NCBI RefSeq assembly: GCF_900167405.1
Contig: NZ_FUWO01000016.1
Location: 14,078 to 53,511, forward strand
DNA: 39,434 bases
Reading direction: 5' to 3'
Origin: Globicatella sulfidifaciens DSM 15739
Lineage (GTDB): Bacteria; Bacillota; Bacilli; Lactobacillales; Aerococcaceae
The position numbers were made by a program, and so were the translations under genes. Below are positions 9,162 through 20,550 of the stretch, piece by piece (the first letter of the stretch is position 1; each line of letters opens with the position of its first letter). Below the pieces are notes generated by a model that was given only the letters and a program-made list of their open reading frames with translations, made no database searches and was not told the DNA's origin.

Positions 9162-9278
9162 CCTTCGCATCATATAAGTGCTTGTTTTAATAATGAGATA
9201 GTAGGGCGAGTCTTATTGTTTGAATATCTTTTATATTTTTATTACACTTGGTCTATCAAGTAGAAGGAGGAACAAACA

Positions 9279-10166
9279 ATGAACAAGAAATTAAAAGACC
9301 CGAGAACGTTGTATCATCCAGGCAAGTTTCAAGATCAAGAACAAGACACTCCAGCACTACAAGATGAAATGTTACCAGAACCTGATTGCGGTGAAACATC
9401 TTATAAAGGAAATAACCGCTTAGCGGGCAGAACAGCTTTAATTACTGGAGGAGACTCTGGAATCGGCCGCGCCGTTGCGATTGCTTTTGCACGTGAAGGT
9501 GCTGATGTTGCGATTCAATATTTCCCAGGTGAAGAACAAGATGCATTAGAAGTAAAAGAAATTATTGAAAAAGAAGGACGACGCTCATTATTGCTGCCAG
9601 TTGATTTACGCGAACAAAATGTTGCGACAGAGATTGTTGAGCAGACCGTTAAAGAACTCGGTAAACTTGATATTTTAGTTTTAAATGCGGCTCAACAAAT
9701 CGCGGTAGAAAGCCTTTCTGAATTAAGTATTGAACAAGTAGAAGACACGTTCAAAGTTAATATTATCTCGATGTATGAGACGGTGAAAGCAGCTGAAAAG
9801 CATTTACCAACAGGGGCAACAATTGTAACGACTACTTCGGTACAAGCAACGAGTCCTAGTCCACAATTAATGGATTATGCCGCTACTAATGCAGCAGTCA
9901 CTAATTTCACTAAAAATTTAGCTCAATATTTTGCTAAAAAAGGTATCCGAGTCAATGGGGTAGCACCGGGACCAATCTGGACACCCCTTCAATTAGATGA
10001 CGGTCAATTAGAAGGAGAATTACCTGAATTTGGACAAGGTAGCTTATTAGGTCGTGCAGGACAACCAGTTGAATTAGCACCGGTTTATGTCTTTTTAGCT
10101 TCAGAAGAATCGTCATATGTCACATCACAAATTTATGGTGTCACTGGCGGTCAAGCAATTAATTAA
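9279..10166 (+). CDS. Short-chain dehydrogenase/reductase (YhdF/YdaD-like) with altered active site
   Basis: 295 residues, with the roughly 45-residue N-terminal extension of the YhdF/YdaD general-stress SDR group. The Rossmann nucleotide motif is GGDSGIGRAVA, NAA follows the fourth strand, and the catalytic Ser sits in TTSVQA 13 residues before the Tyr. The Tyr segment reads DYAATNAAV: the expected Y-x-x-x-K is Y-x-x-x-N (codon AAT at 9889-9891). Lys normally lowers the Tyr pKa and holds the cofactor ribose, so activity may be altered. The rest, including GVAPGPIWTPL and the C-terminal TGGQAIN, is well conserved. AAGGAGG precedes the ATG. A modular repeat array begins immediately after the stop, and the terminator comes at 10610-10644. 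Confidence 0.85.
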   Translation: MNKKLKDPRTLYHPGKFQDQEQDTPALQDEMLPEPDCGETSYKGNNRLAGRTALITGGDSGIGRAVAIAFAREGADVAIQYFPGEEQDALEVKEIIEKEGRRSLLLPVDLREQNVATEIVEQTVKELGKLDILVLNAAQQIAVESLSELSIEQVEDTFKVNIISMYETVKAAEKHLPTGATIVTTTSVQATSPSPQLMDYAATNAAVTNFTKNLAQYFAKKGIRVNGVAPGPIWTPLQLDDGQLEGELPEFGQGSLLGRAGQPVELAPVYVFLASEESSYVTSQIYGVTGGQAIN

Positions 10167-10594
10167 GGAGGCTGGGCAAAAACTTTTTAAATTTTGTTCA
10201 GACATATCTATTTAATTCACAGCGCAGTGGTTGAGTGGCCTCAAACTGCGTCTTAATGAGGTTAGGCATCAATTTGATAAATTCAGTCAAATTAGTGCTT
10301 ATTCATAAATAGCGCAGTGGTTGAGTGGTCTCAAATGGCGTCTTAACGAGGTTAGGCATCAATTTGATAAATTCATAATTAAAAGCGCAGTGGTTGAGTG
10401 GTCTCAATCTTCGTCTTAATGAGGTTAAAGATAAATTTGGCAAACTCAATTAAGTTATTGTTATTAAATTAAAAGCGCAGTGGTTGAGTGGCCTCAAACT
10501 TCGTCTTTCGACTTGTTTGAGGCCTACTCAACTGTGCGGGGCTAGACCGACGAAGCGAAAATCATTTGATTTTCTACTTCTTGTCCACCCCCAA
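10167..10594 (+). repeat. Modular intergenic repeat array A (leader, three units, terminal unit, end module)
   Basis: The leader at 10175-10219 matches the leader of array C (32175-32219) at 42 of 45 bases. Units beginning AGCGCAGTGGTTGAGTGG start at 10221, 10311, 10384 and 10474. Spacings are 90, 73 and 90 bp, so the second unit has lost 17 bp. The last unit pairs with an inverted copy at 10515-10538 (GTTTGAGGCC...CAACTGTGCG) to make a stem of about 24 bp. The end module contains GACGAAGCGAAAATCA and the inner palindrome GAAAATCATTTGATTTTC. It lies in the 850-bp gap between the SDR gene and glpK. The build resembles BOX elements of streptococci, but the sequence is not one I know. Confidence 0.85.
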
Positions 10595-10609
10595 TTTTTA
10601 GGAAAAGTT

Positions 10610-10644
10610 CAGTAAGACAGCTCGATGTTTTACTGGCTTTTTTT
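10610..10644 (+). terminator. Intrinsic terminator downstream of array A
   Basis: Stem CAGTAAGAC (10610-10618) with GTTTTACTG (10627-10635), followed by GGC and seven T's. It would end the SDR transcript after it has run through the repeat array. Confidence 0.75.
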
Positions 10645-10949
10645 GTGCATTCAGCGTTTTTTAAGAGTGAGCTTTGGATTCATGTTCACTAGGTAACATT
10701 ATGTAATTGTGCTTGAATATGTTGGGCATTCAATTTTGAAGCTTCTGGTATTAAGCCATAATAAGTGATTGAGTTATTTTGTATCATGCAGTTATAGGCT
10801 ATTGAGTTTGACTTTTGTGTATTGCACGATTTTAGTGATTGATTTTGATGACGTGTTGAATTAACTAATTTCCACCTGATAAAGTTTATTTGGCTATTAT
10901 TTTTTCTTTTATAACAAAATTTTCGTATAAATAAATAACATAATCAATT
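10645..10949. other. AT-rich stretch without a recognised gene
   Basis: Between the terminator and the glpK promoter I see no open frame with a ribosome site, no clear hairpin and no recognisable repeat. Confidence 0.5.
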
Positions 10950-10979
10950 TTGTTAGCATTTTCATAAAAGCAATATTAT
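10950..10979 (+). promoter_or_regulatory. glpK promoter with cre (CcpA) box
   Basis: TTGTTA (10950-10955) and TATTAT (10974-10979) are spaced by 18 bp. TGTTAGCATTTTCA (10951-10964) matches the cre consensus TGWNANCGNTNWCA at 13 of 14 positions and covers the -35, a typical repression position for glycerol genes. Confidence 0.6.
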
Positions 10980-10998
10980 ACTAGAGGTGGAGTAGTAA

Positions 10999-12537
<1,539 letters not shown>

Positions 12538-12577
12538 AATTATCAAAGTATTCAGCTAAAATAGTATCTTATTTATT

Positions 12578-12906
12578 GGCATAAGGGTGAGCATCAATTT
12601 GATTAATTCAATCAAGTTATCGCTCAATAATTAAAGCTCAGTAGGTGAGTGGTCTCAAGCGACGTCTTAAAGTGACTGAGAATAAACTTGAAAAATTCAA
12701 TCAAGTTATTGTTCATCAATTTAACGCGCAGTGGTTGAGTAGGTCAAGCTGCGTCTTAAAGACTTGTTTGATAGCTACCTAATTGTGTGAAGGAAACAGA
12801 CGAAGCGAAAAACATTCGATTTGTTAATTCTGATCCACTCCCAACTGTGCAAGGTTGGTCAGGAGAAGATAGAACCCATTAATTTTCTAGTTCTGGCCAA
12901 CTCACT
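12578..12906 (+). repeat. Degenerate modular repeat array B, between glpK and glpO
   Basis: A partial unit (GAGCATCAATTTGAT, then AATTCAATCAAGTTATCG) is followed by units starting at 12635 and 12725, again 90 bp apart, with several changes in the conserved AGCGCAGTGGTTGAG core. A weakened inverted copy (GACTTGTTTGATAGC) and an end module (CAGACGAAGCGAAAAACATT) follow. A second, more decayed end module runs to about 12906. No leader is visible. The other 150 bases before glpO hold a short CGGACA/TGTCCG inverted repeat at 12968-13001 of unknown use. Confidence 0.7.
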
Positions 12907-13057
12907 AACACAAATAGTATGTTGATTAATTTTGCAAATCGGATCAACACTATGAAAATTATTATAACGGACAACCCCATTATTTTATTCAAGAATGTCC
13001 GACCTAATTTTCATTTTTAATTGATTTCGCAAATATACAATAGAAAGGAATCAAGTT

Positions 13058-14878
13058 ATGAAATTATCATTTGAATCAAGAAGACAATCGATTGCGAAGA
13101 TGCAAGAACAAATCCTAGATTTATTGATTATCGGAGGAGGTATCACCGGGGCGGGTGTGGCGTTACAAGCAGCAGCTTCAGGTTTACAAACGGGCCTAAT
13201 TGAAATGCAAGACTTTGCTGAAGGGACTTCTTCGCGTTCAACCAAATTAGTGCATGGTGGGTTACGTTATTTAAAACAATTTGATGTTGAAGTCGTATCA
13301 GACACGGTTTCCGAACGAGCGGTGGTACAACAAATCGCTCCTCACATTCCTAAAGCCGATCCGATGTTATTGCCGGTCTATGATGAACCAGGTGCTACTT
13401 TTAGTCAATTCCGCTTAAAAGTAGCGATGGATTTATATGATTTATTAGCAGGGGTGAATAATACACCTTTAGCCAATAAAATGTTAACTAAAGCCGAAGT
13501 TTTAGAACGCGAACCAGATTTAAGTCCAGAAGGCTTAGTAGCCGGTGGGGTGTATTTAGACTATCGTAATAATGATGCGCGTTTAGTGATTGAAAATATT
13601 AAGCGAGCGTCACAAGATGGGGCTTTTATCGCCAGTCGTGTAAAAGCAGTCGGCTTATTATTTGATGACGAAGGGCAAGTCATCGGTGTTGAAGCTAAAG
13701 ATTTATTGAATGACACGACGTTTGAGATTAAAGCGCGAGTGGTGATTAATACGACGGGACCATGGTCTGACACTATCCGTCAATTAGATGATCAACATCA
13801 AACAGCGATTATGCGTCCTACTAAAGGGGTTCATTTAGTGGTAGATGAAAGTGTCATTAAAGTGTCACAACCTACTTATTTTGATAGTGGCGAAGGTGAT
13901 GGCCGTATGATTTTTGTGTTACCACGAGAAAATAAAACCTACTTTGGTACTACCGATACGGATTATAATGGTGATTTAGCTCATCCACGAGTCACCCAAG
14001 AAGATGTGGATTACCTTTTACGTATCGTAAACCGTCGTTACCCTAAAGCAAATATCACCTTAAGTGATATAGAATCTTCATGGGCAGGCTTACGTCCATT
14101 GATTTCAGGCAATGCCGCCTCTGATTATAATGGTGGCAACTCCGGTAAAGTTTCCGATGAATCGTTTAATCATTTAATCGATACGGTTAAAGCTTATTTA
14201 GACGGCGAAGCAAATCGTGCAGCTGTTGAGTCTGCAGTGGGGTCATTAGAAGGATCTGTCTCTGAGAAAACATTAGACCCTTCAGCAGTCTCTAGAGGGT
14301 CAAGTTTAGAATTAGATCCAAATGGTTTATTAACTTTAGCGGGTGGTAAAATTACCGACTACCGTAAAATGGCAGAAGGAGCCTTATTAAAGATATTAGA
14401 TATCTTATCAGAGCAACACCAGTTACATTTTAGAATGATTAACTCGAAGACCTATCCGGTATCAGGGGGAGAATTTAACCCAGCGAATGTCGATGAAGAG
14501 TTAGAAACTTTAGCAGAATTAGGAGTTAGACGTGGTTTATCAAGAGAAGATGCCCGTTATTTAGCTAACTTATATGGATCAAACGTACCTAAAGTCTTTA
14601 ACTTAACGAATAAATATCCATTTGGCCACAAATTATCATTGAAAGATTGGATTTCTTTACAATATTCAATGGAAGAAGAATTAGCGTTAACACCAGTGGA
14701 CTATTTATTACGTCGTACTAATTATATTTTATTTATGCGTGAGCAAGTTGATCAAATGGTCGACCCAGTATTACAAACCATGCGTGAATATTATGATTGG
14801 GATGAGGCTACTACGCAAAAATACCATGATGAATTAATCGCAACATTGAATGAAAATGATTTGAAACACCTCAAATAA
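13058..14878 (+). CDS. glpO: Alpha-glycerophosphate oxidase (FAD)
   Basis: 606 residues. It oxidises glycerol 3-phosphate to dihydroxyacetone phosphate and passes electrons to O2, giving H2O2. The FAD-binding motif IIGGGITGAGVALQAA is near residue 25 and GTSSRSTKLVHGGLRYL follows. The length and the extra segment of roughly 50 residues around 360-420 (SDYNGGNSGKVSDESF through TLDPSAVSRGSS) match the soluble GlpO oxidases of lactic cocci rather than the shorter GlpD dehydrogenases. LTLAGGKITDYRKMAEG is conserved. AAAGGA precedes the ATG. A regulator gene follows after 19 bases, so the two are probably cotranscribed. The usual downstream glpF is missing. Oxygen-dependent glycerol use with peroxide release is the expected phenotype. 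Confidence 0.94.
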   Translation: MKLSFESRRQSIAKMQEQILDLLIIGGGITGAGVALQAAASGLQTGLIEMQDFAEGTSSRSTKLVHGGLRYLKQFDVEVVSDTVSERAVVQQIAPHIPKADPMLLPVYDEPGATFSQFRLKVAMDLYDLLAGVNNTPLANKMLTKAEVLEREPDLSPEGLVAGGVYLDYRNNDARLVIENIKRASQDGAFIASRVKAVGLLFDDEGQVIGVEAKDLLNDTTFEIKARVVINTTGPWSDTIRQLDDQHQTAIMRPTKGVHLVVDESVIKVSQPTYFDSGEGDGRMIFVLPRENKTYFGTTDTDYNGDLAHPRVTQEDVDYLLRIVNRRYPKANITLSDIESSWAGLRPLISGNAASDYNGGNSGKVSDESFNHLIDTVKAYLDGEANRAAVESAVGSLEGSVSEKTLDPSAVSRGSSLELDPNGLLTLAGGKITDYRKMAEGALLKILDILSEQHQLHFRMINSKTYPVSGGEFNPANVDEELETLAELGVRRGLSREDARYLANLYGSNVPKVFNLTNKYPFGHKLSLKDWISLQYSMEEELALTPVDYLLRRTNYILFMREQVDQMVDPVLQTMREYYDWDEATTQKYHDELIATLNENDLKHLK

Positions 14879-14897
14879 GAGAAAAGAGGAGAGGACT

Positions 14898-15635
14898 ATG
14901 TCTTTTTTTGGAAAGATAGATTTTAATCGATTATCAGAGACAGAAAAGGTTTTGTATCATTATATGTCGAGTAATATTGAGAAAATTCCTTATATGCGAA
15001 TTCGCGAAGTGGCAACGGAATCACATACATCGGCTTCATCGGTGATGCGATTTATTCGCAAATTAGGATTTGATAGTTATGCAGAATTTAAAATTAATGT
15101 CAAAACGCATCAACCAGGTGACAAGTCTGTTATTAATAGTGAAGGGCTTATTTCGCCAAGTACGTTTCCGAGTAATACTGAGTTTACGATGCAGCAGATT
15201 GCAGAAAAGATGCTTGAATCAGAAAATGTTATCTTTTATGGGATTGGGGCATCGGGTACGATGTGTGAGTACGCAGCTAGAAGATTTGCTACCTTAGGAA
15301 TTAATAGCTTTGGTTTGGTGGATAATACGTATCCAATTTCTGGAAAATTACGTAACACGACAGATAATATGATTATTGCATTATCCGTTACTGGTAACAC
15401 GAATGAGGTTACTGAAATTGTAAATGGATTTCGCAATCGCCCCGATTTTACCGTAGTAGCGATAACCAGTGATCCAACAAGTCAATTGGCCATCATGGCT
15501 GATTTTGTTTTAAGTTATGAAATTGATATTTGGCGGATTAATTTGCATGAAGATTTTACATCACAAATACCCGCAATATTCCTTATCGAAGCTTTATCAA
15601 AAGTCTTATATAATACGATTAATCCTGAAAAATGA
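14898..15635 (+). CDS. MurR/RpiR family transcriptional regulator
   Basis: 245 residues: an N-terminal RpiR-type helix-turn-helix (VATESHTSASSVMRFIRKLGF, residues about 35-55) and a C-terminal SIS domain that binds phosphosugars (NVIFYGIGASGTMCEYAARRF, then VTGNTNEV). It starts 19 bases after glpO with a GAGGAG box and ends in a strong terminator at 15667-15720. It lies directly before the beta-glucoside operon, which has its own promoter. Regulators of this family usually sense a sugar phosphate made by adjacent genes, so control of that operon is my inference. Control of glycerol genes is an alternative given the likely cotranscription with glpO. Confidence 0.88.
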   Translation: MSFFGKIDFNRLSETEKVLYHYMSSNIEKIPYMRIREVATESHTSASSVMRFIRKLGFDSYAEFKINVKTHQPGDKSVINSEGLISPSTFPSNTEFTMQQIAEKMLESENVIFYGIGASGTMCEYAARRFATLGINSFGLVDNTYPISGKLRNTTDNMIIALSVTGNTNEVTEIVNGFRNRPDFTVVAITSDPTSQLAIMADFVLSYEIDIWRINLHEDFTSQIPAIFLIEALSKVLYNTINPEK

Positions 15636-15666
15636 AGATATTTAAATAGAACAAGTGGAATTTAAA

Positions 15667-15720
15667 GAATAAACATTAAGTTGGTACATGGCGTACCATC
15701 TTGATGTTTATTCTTTTTTT
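15667..15720 (+). terminator. Intrinsic terminator after the RpiR-type gene
   Basis: A near-perfect 21-bp stem: GAATAAACATTAAG... (15667-15687) with ...CTTGATGTTTATTC (15693-15713), followed by seven T's. It separates the glpO-regulator unit from the beta-glucoside operon. Confidence 0.92.
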
Positions 15721-15750
15721 ATAGCAAACGTACCAATAAACCTTATATTA

Positions 15751-15779
15751 GTGAAATGTAAGCGGTGTATCGATATAAT
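15751..15779 (+). promoter_or_regulatory. Beta-glucoside operon promoter with cre box in the spacer
   Basis: GTGAAA (15751-15756) and TATAAT (15774-15779) are spaced by 17 bp. TGTAAGCGGTGTAT (15757-15770) fills the spacer and matches the cre consensus at 12 of 14 positions. Binding of CcpA there would block RNA polymerase. Confidence 0.55.
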
Positions 15780-15803
15780 GAGAGGTGAAGAGGGGGGATA
15801 TGA

Positions 15804-17240
<1,437 letters not shown>

Positions 17241-17247
17241 GATAATA

Positions 17248-17276
17248 GCCTTTCATGAAAAAAGTCATTGAAAGGC
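17248..17276 (+). other. Intercistronic hairpin between the GH1 and GH3 genes
   Basis: GCCTTTCA (17248-17255) pairs with TGAAAGGC (17269-17276) with no T tract. It could set the 3' end of a processed mRNA or tune expression of the downstream gene. It also covers the rejected upstream ATG at 17255. Confidence 0.5.
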
Positions 17277-17335
17277 ATCCTTTTGAAGTGAAAATAAAAA
17301 CGTTTTTATCGTTAAAAAATAAAAAGGAGACCATA

Positions 17336-19429
17336 ATGGAACAAGAAAAGTTAAAAGATTTATTGAAACAAATGACTTTAGAAGAAAAAATAGGTCAAAT
17401 GACTCAACTTACACCCACTTTTTTCTCAGAAAGTGGAGAAATAACTGGACCAATGTTAGAACTGGGATTAAGTTTAGAACAACTTAATACGATAGGAACA
17501 GTATTAGGAACTCATACGAAGGAAGAAGTCATTAATATTCAGAAAAATTATTTAGAACAAAGTCGTCTAAAAATACCTTTAATTTTTATGGCAGATGTCA
17601 TTCACGGATATGAAACGATTTTCCCGATTCCATTGGCATTAGCGAGTTCTTTCAATCTGAAATTGGTGAAGAGAATGGCTCATTTATCAGCAAAAGAAGC
17701 TGCAGCTGCTGGAATACATGTTACTTTTTCACCAATGGCTGACTTAGTAAGAGATGCACGTTGGGGACGCGTTCTAGAAAGTAATGGCGAGGATCCTCAT
17801 CTAAATACCATTATGACCAAGGCCTATGTCGAAGGATATCAAGGAGATGGATTGACTAATAAGCAAAATATTGCGGCTTGTGTCAAACATTTCGTAGGTT
17901 ATGGTGAATCTCAAGGTGGGAAGGATTACAACACCGTCGACATGTCTGATGTGGTTTTGTTCCAAGACCATTTACCAAGTTTTAAAGCAGCAATCGATGC
18001 CGGAGCAAAATTAGTAATGTCTTCTTTTAATTTGTTTAGAGGCGTCCCAGTAACGGCAAGTCATTATTTATTGACGGAAGTGTTAAGAGACTATTTAGCA
18101 TTTGATGGAGTGGTCATTTCAGATTGGGCAGCTGTAAGTGAATTAGTTCAGCATCGGGTAGCTGATTCAAAAGCTAGTGCAAGTAAAAAAGCTTTCGAAG
18201 CAGGTGTTGAAATTGATATGATGACGGATTTTTATTTAAATTCATTACCAGATTTGGTGAAATCAGGAGAGGTTTCAGAACAAATGATCGATGAAACTGT
18301 AATGCGCATTTTAGAATTAAAAAATGAACTAGGACTCTTTGAAGATCCATATCGTGGCTTAAATGATAATTTCACAATAGAAGAAGATTTAAGATTAGAA
18401 TCCAGAAAAATTGCAACAGAATCAATGGTGCTATTAAAAAATAAAGATCAAGTTCTACCACTTAAACCTACTGAGAAAATAGGTTTAGCAGGATCAAAGG
18501 CGACATCAAGAGATACCTTAGGGGCTTGGTCTTGGATTGGGGAAATTGATGCAAGTATTGCTATTGCAGAGGCTTTTGCAGAAACAGAAATGATAGTTGA
18601 TTTAGCAGAGCAAATCGTGGATTTCGATCGATTCCAATTAGTGGATAAAGTGGTGATTGCAGTAGGTGAAACCGGAACAGAAGCCGGAGAAGCAGCAAGT
18701 AAAACCAATATTAAATTAACTCCTCAAGATATCGAAACTGTAAAACAGGTTTATCAATGGAATAAAAATATTGTACTAGTAGTATATTCAGGCAGACCAC
18801 TTGATTTAACAGATATCGAGCCATATGTGAAAGCAATTCTATATGCATGGTTTCCTGGAAGTGAAGCGGGACGAGCAATTGTTGATGTTTTAACTGGAAA
18901 AACGAATCCATCAGCAAAACTCCCCATAAGTTTACCACGTTCCGTTGGACAAATGCCATTGCATTATAATCACTATTCAACCGGACGACCGTTTAACGAA
19001 GAAAATCCAACTATTCGTTATATGTCACGTTATTTAGACGTCATGGAAGGACCACTCTATCCTTTTGGACATGGATTAAATTATAGTGAAATAGAACTTA
19101 TAGAAGCTAATATCGTAGATAAACAAAATAAATTTATCGTGCACTATACTTTAAGTAATAAAAGTGATGTTGATGGGCAAGAAGTAGTTCAATTTTATAT
19201 TCGTGACTGTGTATCGGAAGTGGTACGGCCAGTGAGAGAATTAAAACATTTTGAAAAAGTCAGTGTGAAAGCGAACGGATTTTACCAGGGAAGCTTTGAA
19301 ATTACGATAGATAATTTAGCTTATGTTCATAGTGATTTAAAACGATTTACGGATCCTGGAAAATTTGAATTATATTTAGGCTTTGATAGTAATGCACCTA
19401 AGTTAGGTGAGTGGGAATACCAAGGTTAA
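17336..19429 (+). CDS. Glycoside hydrolase family 3 beta-glucosidase
   Basis: 697 residues from the ATG at 17336, which has AAGGAG nine bases upstream; an in-frame ATG at 17255 lies in a hairpin and lacks a ribosome site. No signal peptide is seen, so it is cytosolic. Domain order: TIM barrel with KHFVGYG (184-190) and the nucleophile Asp263 in VVISDWAAV; an alpha/beta sandwich from VLLKNKDQVLPL onward; a C-terminal fibronectin-III-like domain (NKSDVDGQEVVQFYIRD). It would release terminal beta-linked glucose (or xylose) from unphosphorylated oligosaccharides. Together with the GH1 and kinase genes it suggests uptake of short beta-glucosides by an unlinked transporter, with some cut directly by this enzyme. 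The kinase gene follows after 20 bases. Confidence 0.9.
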   Translation: MEQEKLKDLLKQMTLEEKIGQMTQLTPTFFSESGEITGPMLELGLSLEQLNTIGTVLGTHTKEEVINIQKNYLEQSRLKIPLIFMADVIHGYETIFPIPLALASSFNLKLVKRMAHLSAKEAAAAGIHVTFSPMADLVRDARWGRVLESNGEDPHLNTIMTKAYVEGYQGDGLTNKQNIAACVKHFVGYGESQGGKDYNTVDMSDVVLFQDHLPSFKAAIDAGAKLVMSSFNLFRGVPVTASHYLLTEVLRDYLAFDGVVISDWAAVSELVQHRVADSKASASKKAFEAGVEIDMMTDFYLNSLPDLVKSGEVSEQMIDETVMRILELKNELGLFEDPYRGLNDNFTIEEDLRLESRKIATESMVLLKNKDQVLPLKPTEKIGLAGSKATSRDTLGAWSWIGEIDASIAIAEAFAETEMIVDLAEQIVDFDRFQLVDKVVIAVGETGTEAGEAASKTNIKLTPQDIETVKQVYQWNKNIVLVVYSGRPLDLTDIEPYVKAILYAWFPGSEAGRAIVDVLTGKTNPSAKLPISLPRSVGQMPLHYNHYSTGRPFNEENPTIRYMSRYLDVMEGPLYPFGHGLNYSEIELIEANIVDKQNKFIVHYTLSNKSDVDGQEVVQFYIRDCVSEVVRPVRELKHFEKVSVKANGFYQGSFEITIDNLAYVHSDLKRFTDPGKFELYLGFDSNAPKLGEWEYQG

Positions 19430-19449
19430 GGTAGAAAGGAAGGTTAGAG

Positions 19450-20388
19450 ATGTTTTTAGGTATTGACATTGGAGGGACCTTTATAAAATATGGTTTAGTA
19501 GATGAAGAAGGTAATATTACGCAAAAGGATAAAGTGCCAACACCATTAGAAAAAGAACCCTTTATAGAAACGCTTGTTAAAATTATTAACCAATTTTCAA
19601 ATGAATCAGTTGAGGGGATTGGGATTAGTATGCCTGGAGTCATTCGAGAAGATGGGTTCTTGATTACTGCCGGCGCTATTCGTAGTATTTATCAAATTAA
19701 TTTGATTGATATTTTGCATCAATATACCGATTTGCCGATTACCGTCGATAATGATGGGAATAGTGTCGCAATCGCAGAAAAATGGTTGGGAAATGCACAA
19801 GACTTAAGTAACTATATTTGTATGGTATTGGGTACAGGTATTGGCGGTGGTTTTGTCATTAACGACCAAGTTTACCGTGGTTTTAACGGGATGGCCGGCG
19901 AGTTCGGGTGGATGATAATGGAACATGTACCAGAAGTAGGTTCAATAGAATTGAATTCGAGCTTAAATTATCATGGGGCGGTTATTTTAGGGTTGTGTGG
20001 TGTCTATAATAAATTACATAAAGAGCAAGATCCTAATTTTGAGGAAGTCACTGATGCACGAATCGTTTTAGAAAACGAAGATAATGATCCATTTGCTAAA
20101 CAGGCAGTCGAAACTTTCTATTCCGCTCTTTCAAAAGCGATTATTAACCTAGATAGTTTATTTGATCCGCAAGCTATCTTAATTGGTGGGGGTATTACCG
20201 AGAATCCGGCTTTTTATGATCGCTTAATGAAAATGCATGCGAAAATTGTAGAACGTCATGAAAGTTATCACTTTATGGTTGGTAAAACAGCTTGTGATGT
20301 TAAACTTGCGAAGCTTAAAAATGATGCAGGTTTATTAGGAGCCGTGTATCAAATTAAACAAAAAGTACAACAACTTAATGCAAACTAA
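19450..20388 (+). CDS. ROK family sugar kinase (glucokinase or beta-glucoside kinase-like)
   Basis: 312 residues. The ATP phosphate motif is LGIDIGGTFIKYG (3-15), the catalytic Asp is in VDNDGNS (Asp102), and VLGTGIGGGFVI plus FNGMAGEFGW follow. The ROK zinc motif C-x-C-G-x-x-G-C is absent: after AGEFGW the chain runs into MEHVPEVGSIELNSS. Zinc-less ROK kinases include the BglK-type beta-glucoside kinases that phosphorylate cellobiose and related sugars at C6 with ATP, though ordinary glucokinase activity on glucose released by the GH3 enzyme is equally plausible. AGAAAGGAAGG precedes the ATG. Last gene of the operon, before the terminator at 20421-20458. Its product (glucose 6-phosphate or a 6-phospho-beta-glucoside) would serve glycolysis or the GH1 enzyme. 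Confidence 0.85.
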   Translation: MFLGIDIGGTFIKYGLVDEEGNITQKDKVPTPLEKEPFIETLVKIINQFSNESVEGIGISMPGVIREDGFLITAGAIRSIYQINLIDILHQYTDLPITVDNDGNSVAIAEKWLGNAQDLSNYICMVLGTGIGGGFVINDQVYRGFNGMAGEFGWMIMEHVPEVGSIELNSSLNYHGAVILGLCGVYNKLHKEQDPNFEEVTDARIVLENEDNDPFAKQAVETFYSALSKAIINLDSLFDPQAILIGGGITENPAFYDRLMKMHAKIVERHESYHFMVGKTACDVKLAKLKNDAGLLGAVYQIKQKVQQLNAN

Positions 20389-20420
20389 TTTTTTATTTTA
20401 GCAGTAAACTTAATTAAGTA

Positions 20421-20458
20421 GCTCTCTTAAATTTTTCGAGATTTAAGAGAGCTTTTTT
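20421..20458 (+). terminator. Terminator of the beta-glucoside operon
   Basis: Perfect 12-bp stem GCTCTCTTAAAT (20421-20432) with ATTTAAGAGAGC (20441-20452), followed by six T's. Confidence 0.93.
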
Positions 20459-20524
20459 GCTTCAATCTAGCAAAGAATATCTAACTTACGACACATCCGC
20501 TCAGTGACTTTTTTGCTTCAATCT
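20452..20524 (+). repeat. 17-bp direct repeat that includes the terminator T tract
   Basis: CTTTTTTGCTTCAATCT occurs at 20452-20468 and again at 20508-20524. The second copy abuts the truncated TraX-like pseudogene, so the pair may mark a recombination or deletion joint. Confidence 0.7.
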
Positions 20525-20550
20525 ATAATAAGGGGACTTTTAGAACCTTC

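Noticed and set aside
10221-10500. Array A considered as a CRISPR array
   Set aside because: The units are 73-90 bp, conserved along most of their length and without unique spacers; no cas genes are present.
12968-13001. CGGACA/TGTCCG inverted repeat before glpO as an operator
   Set aside because: The arms are only six bases long and 22 apart, which is within what chance could give.
17255-17335. A longer start for the GH3 gene at 17255
   Set aside because: That ATG lies in a hairpin without a ribosome site, whereas 17336 has AAGGAG at good spacing and matches the usual GH3 N-terminus.
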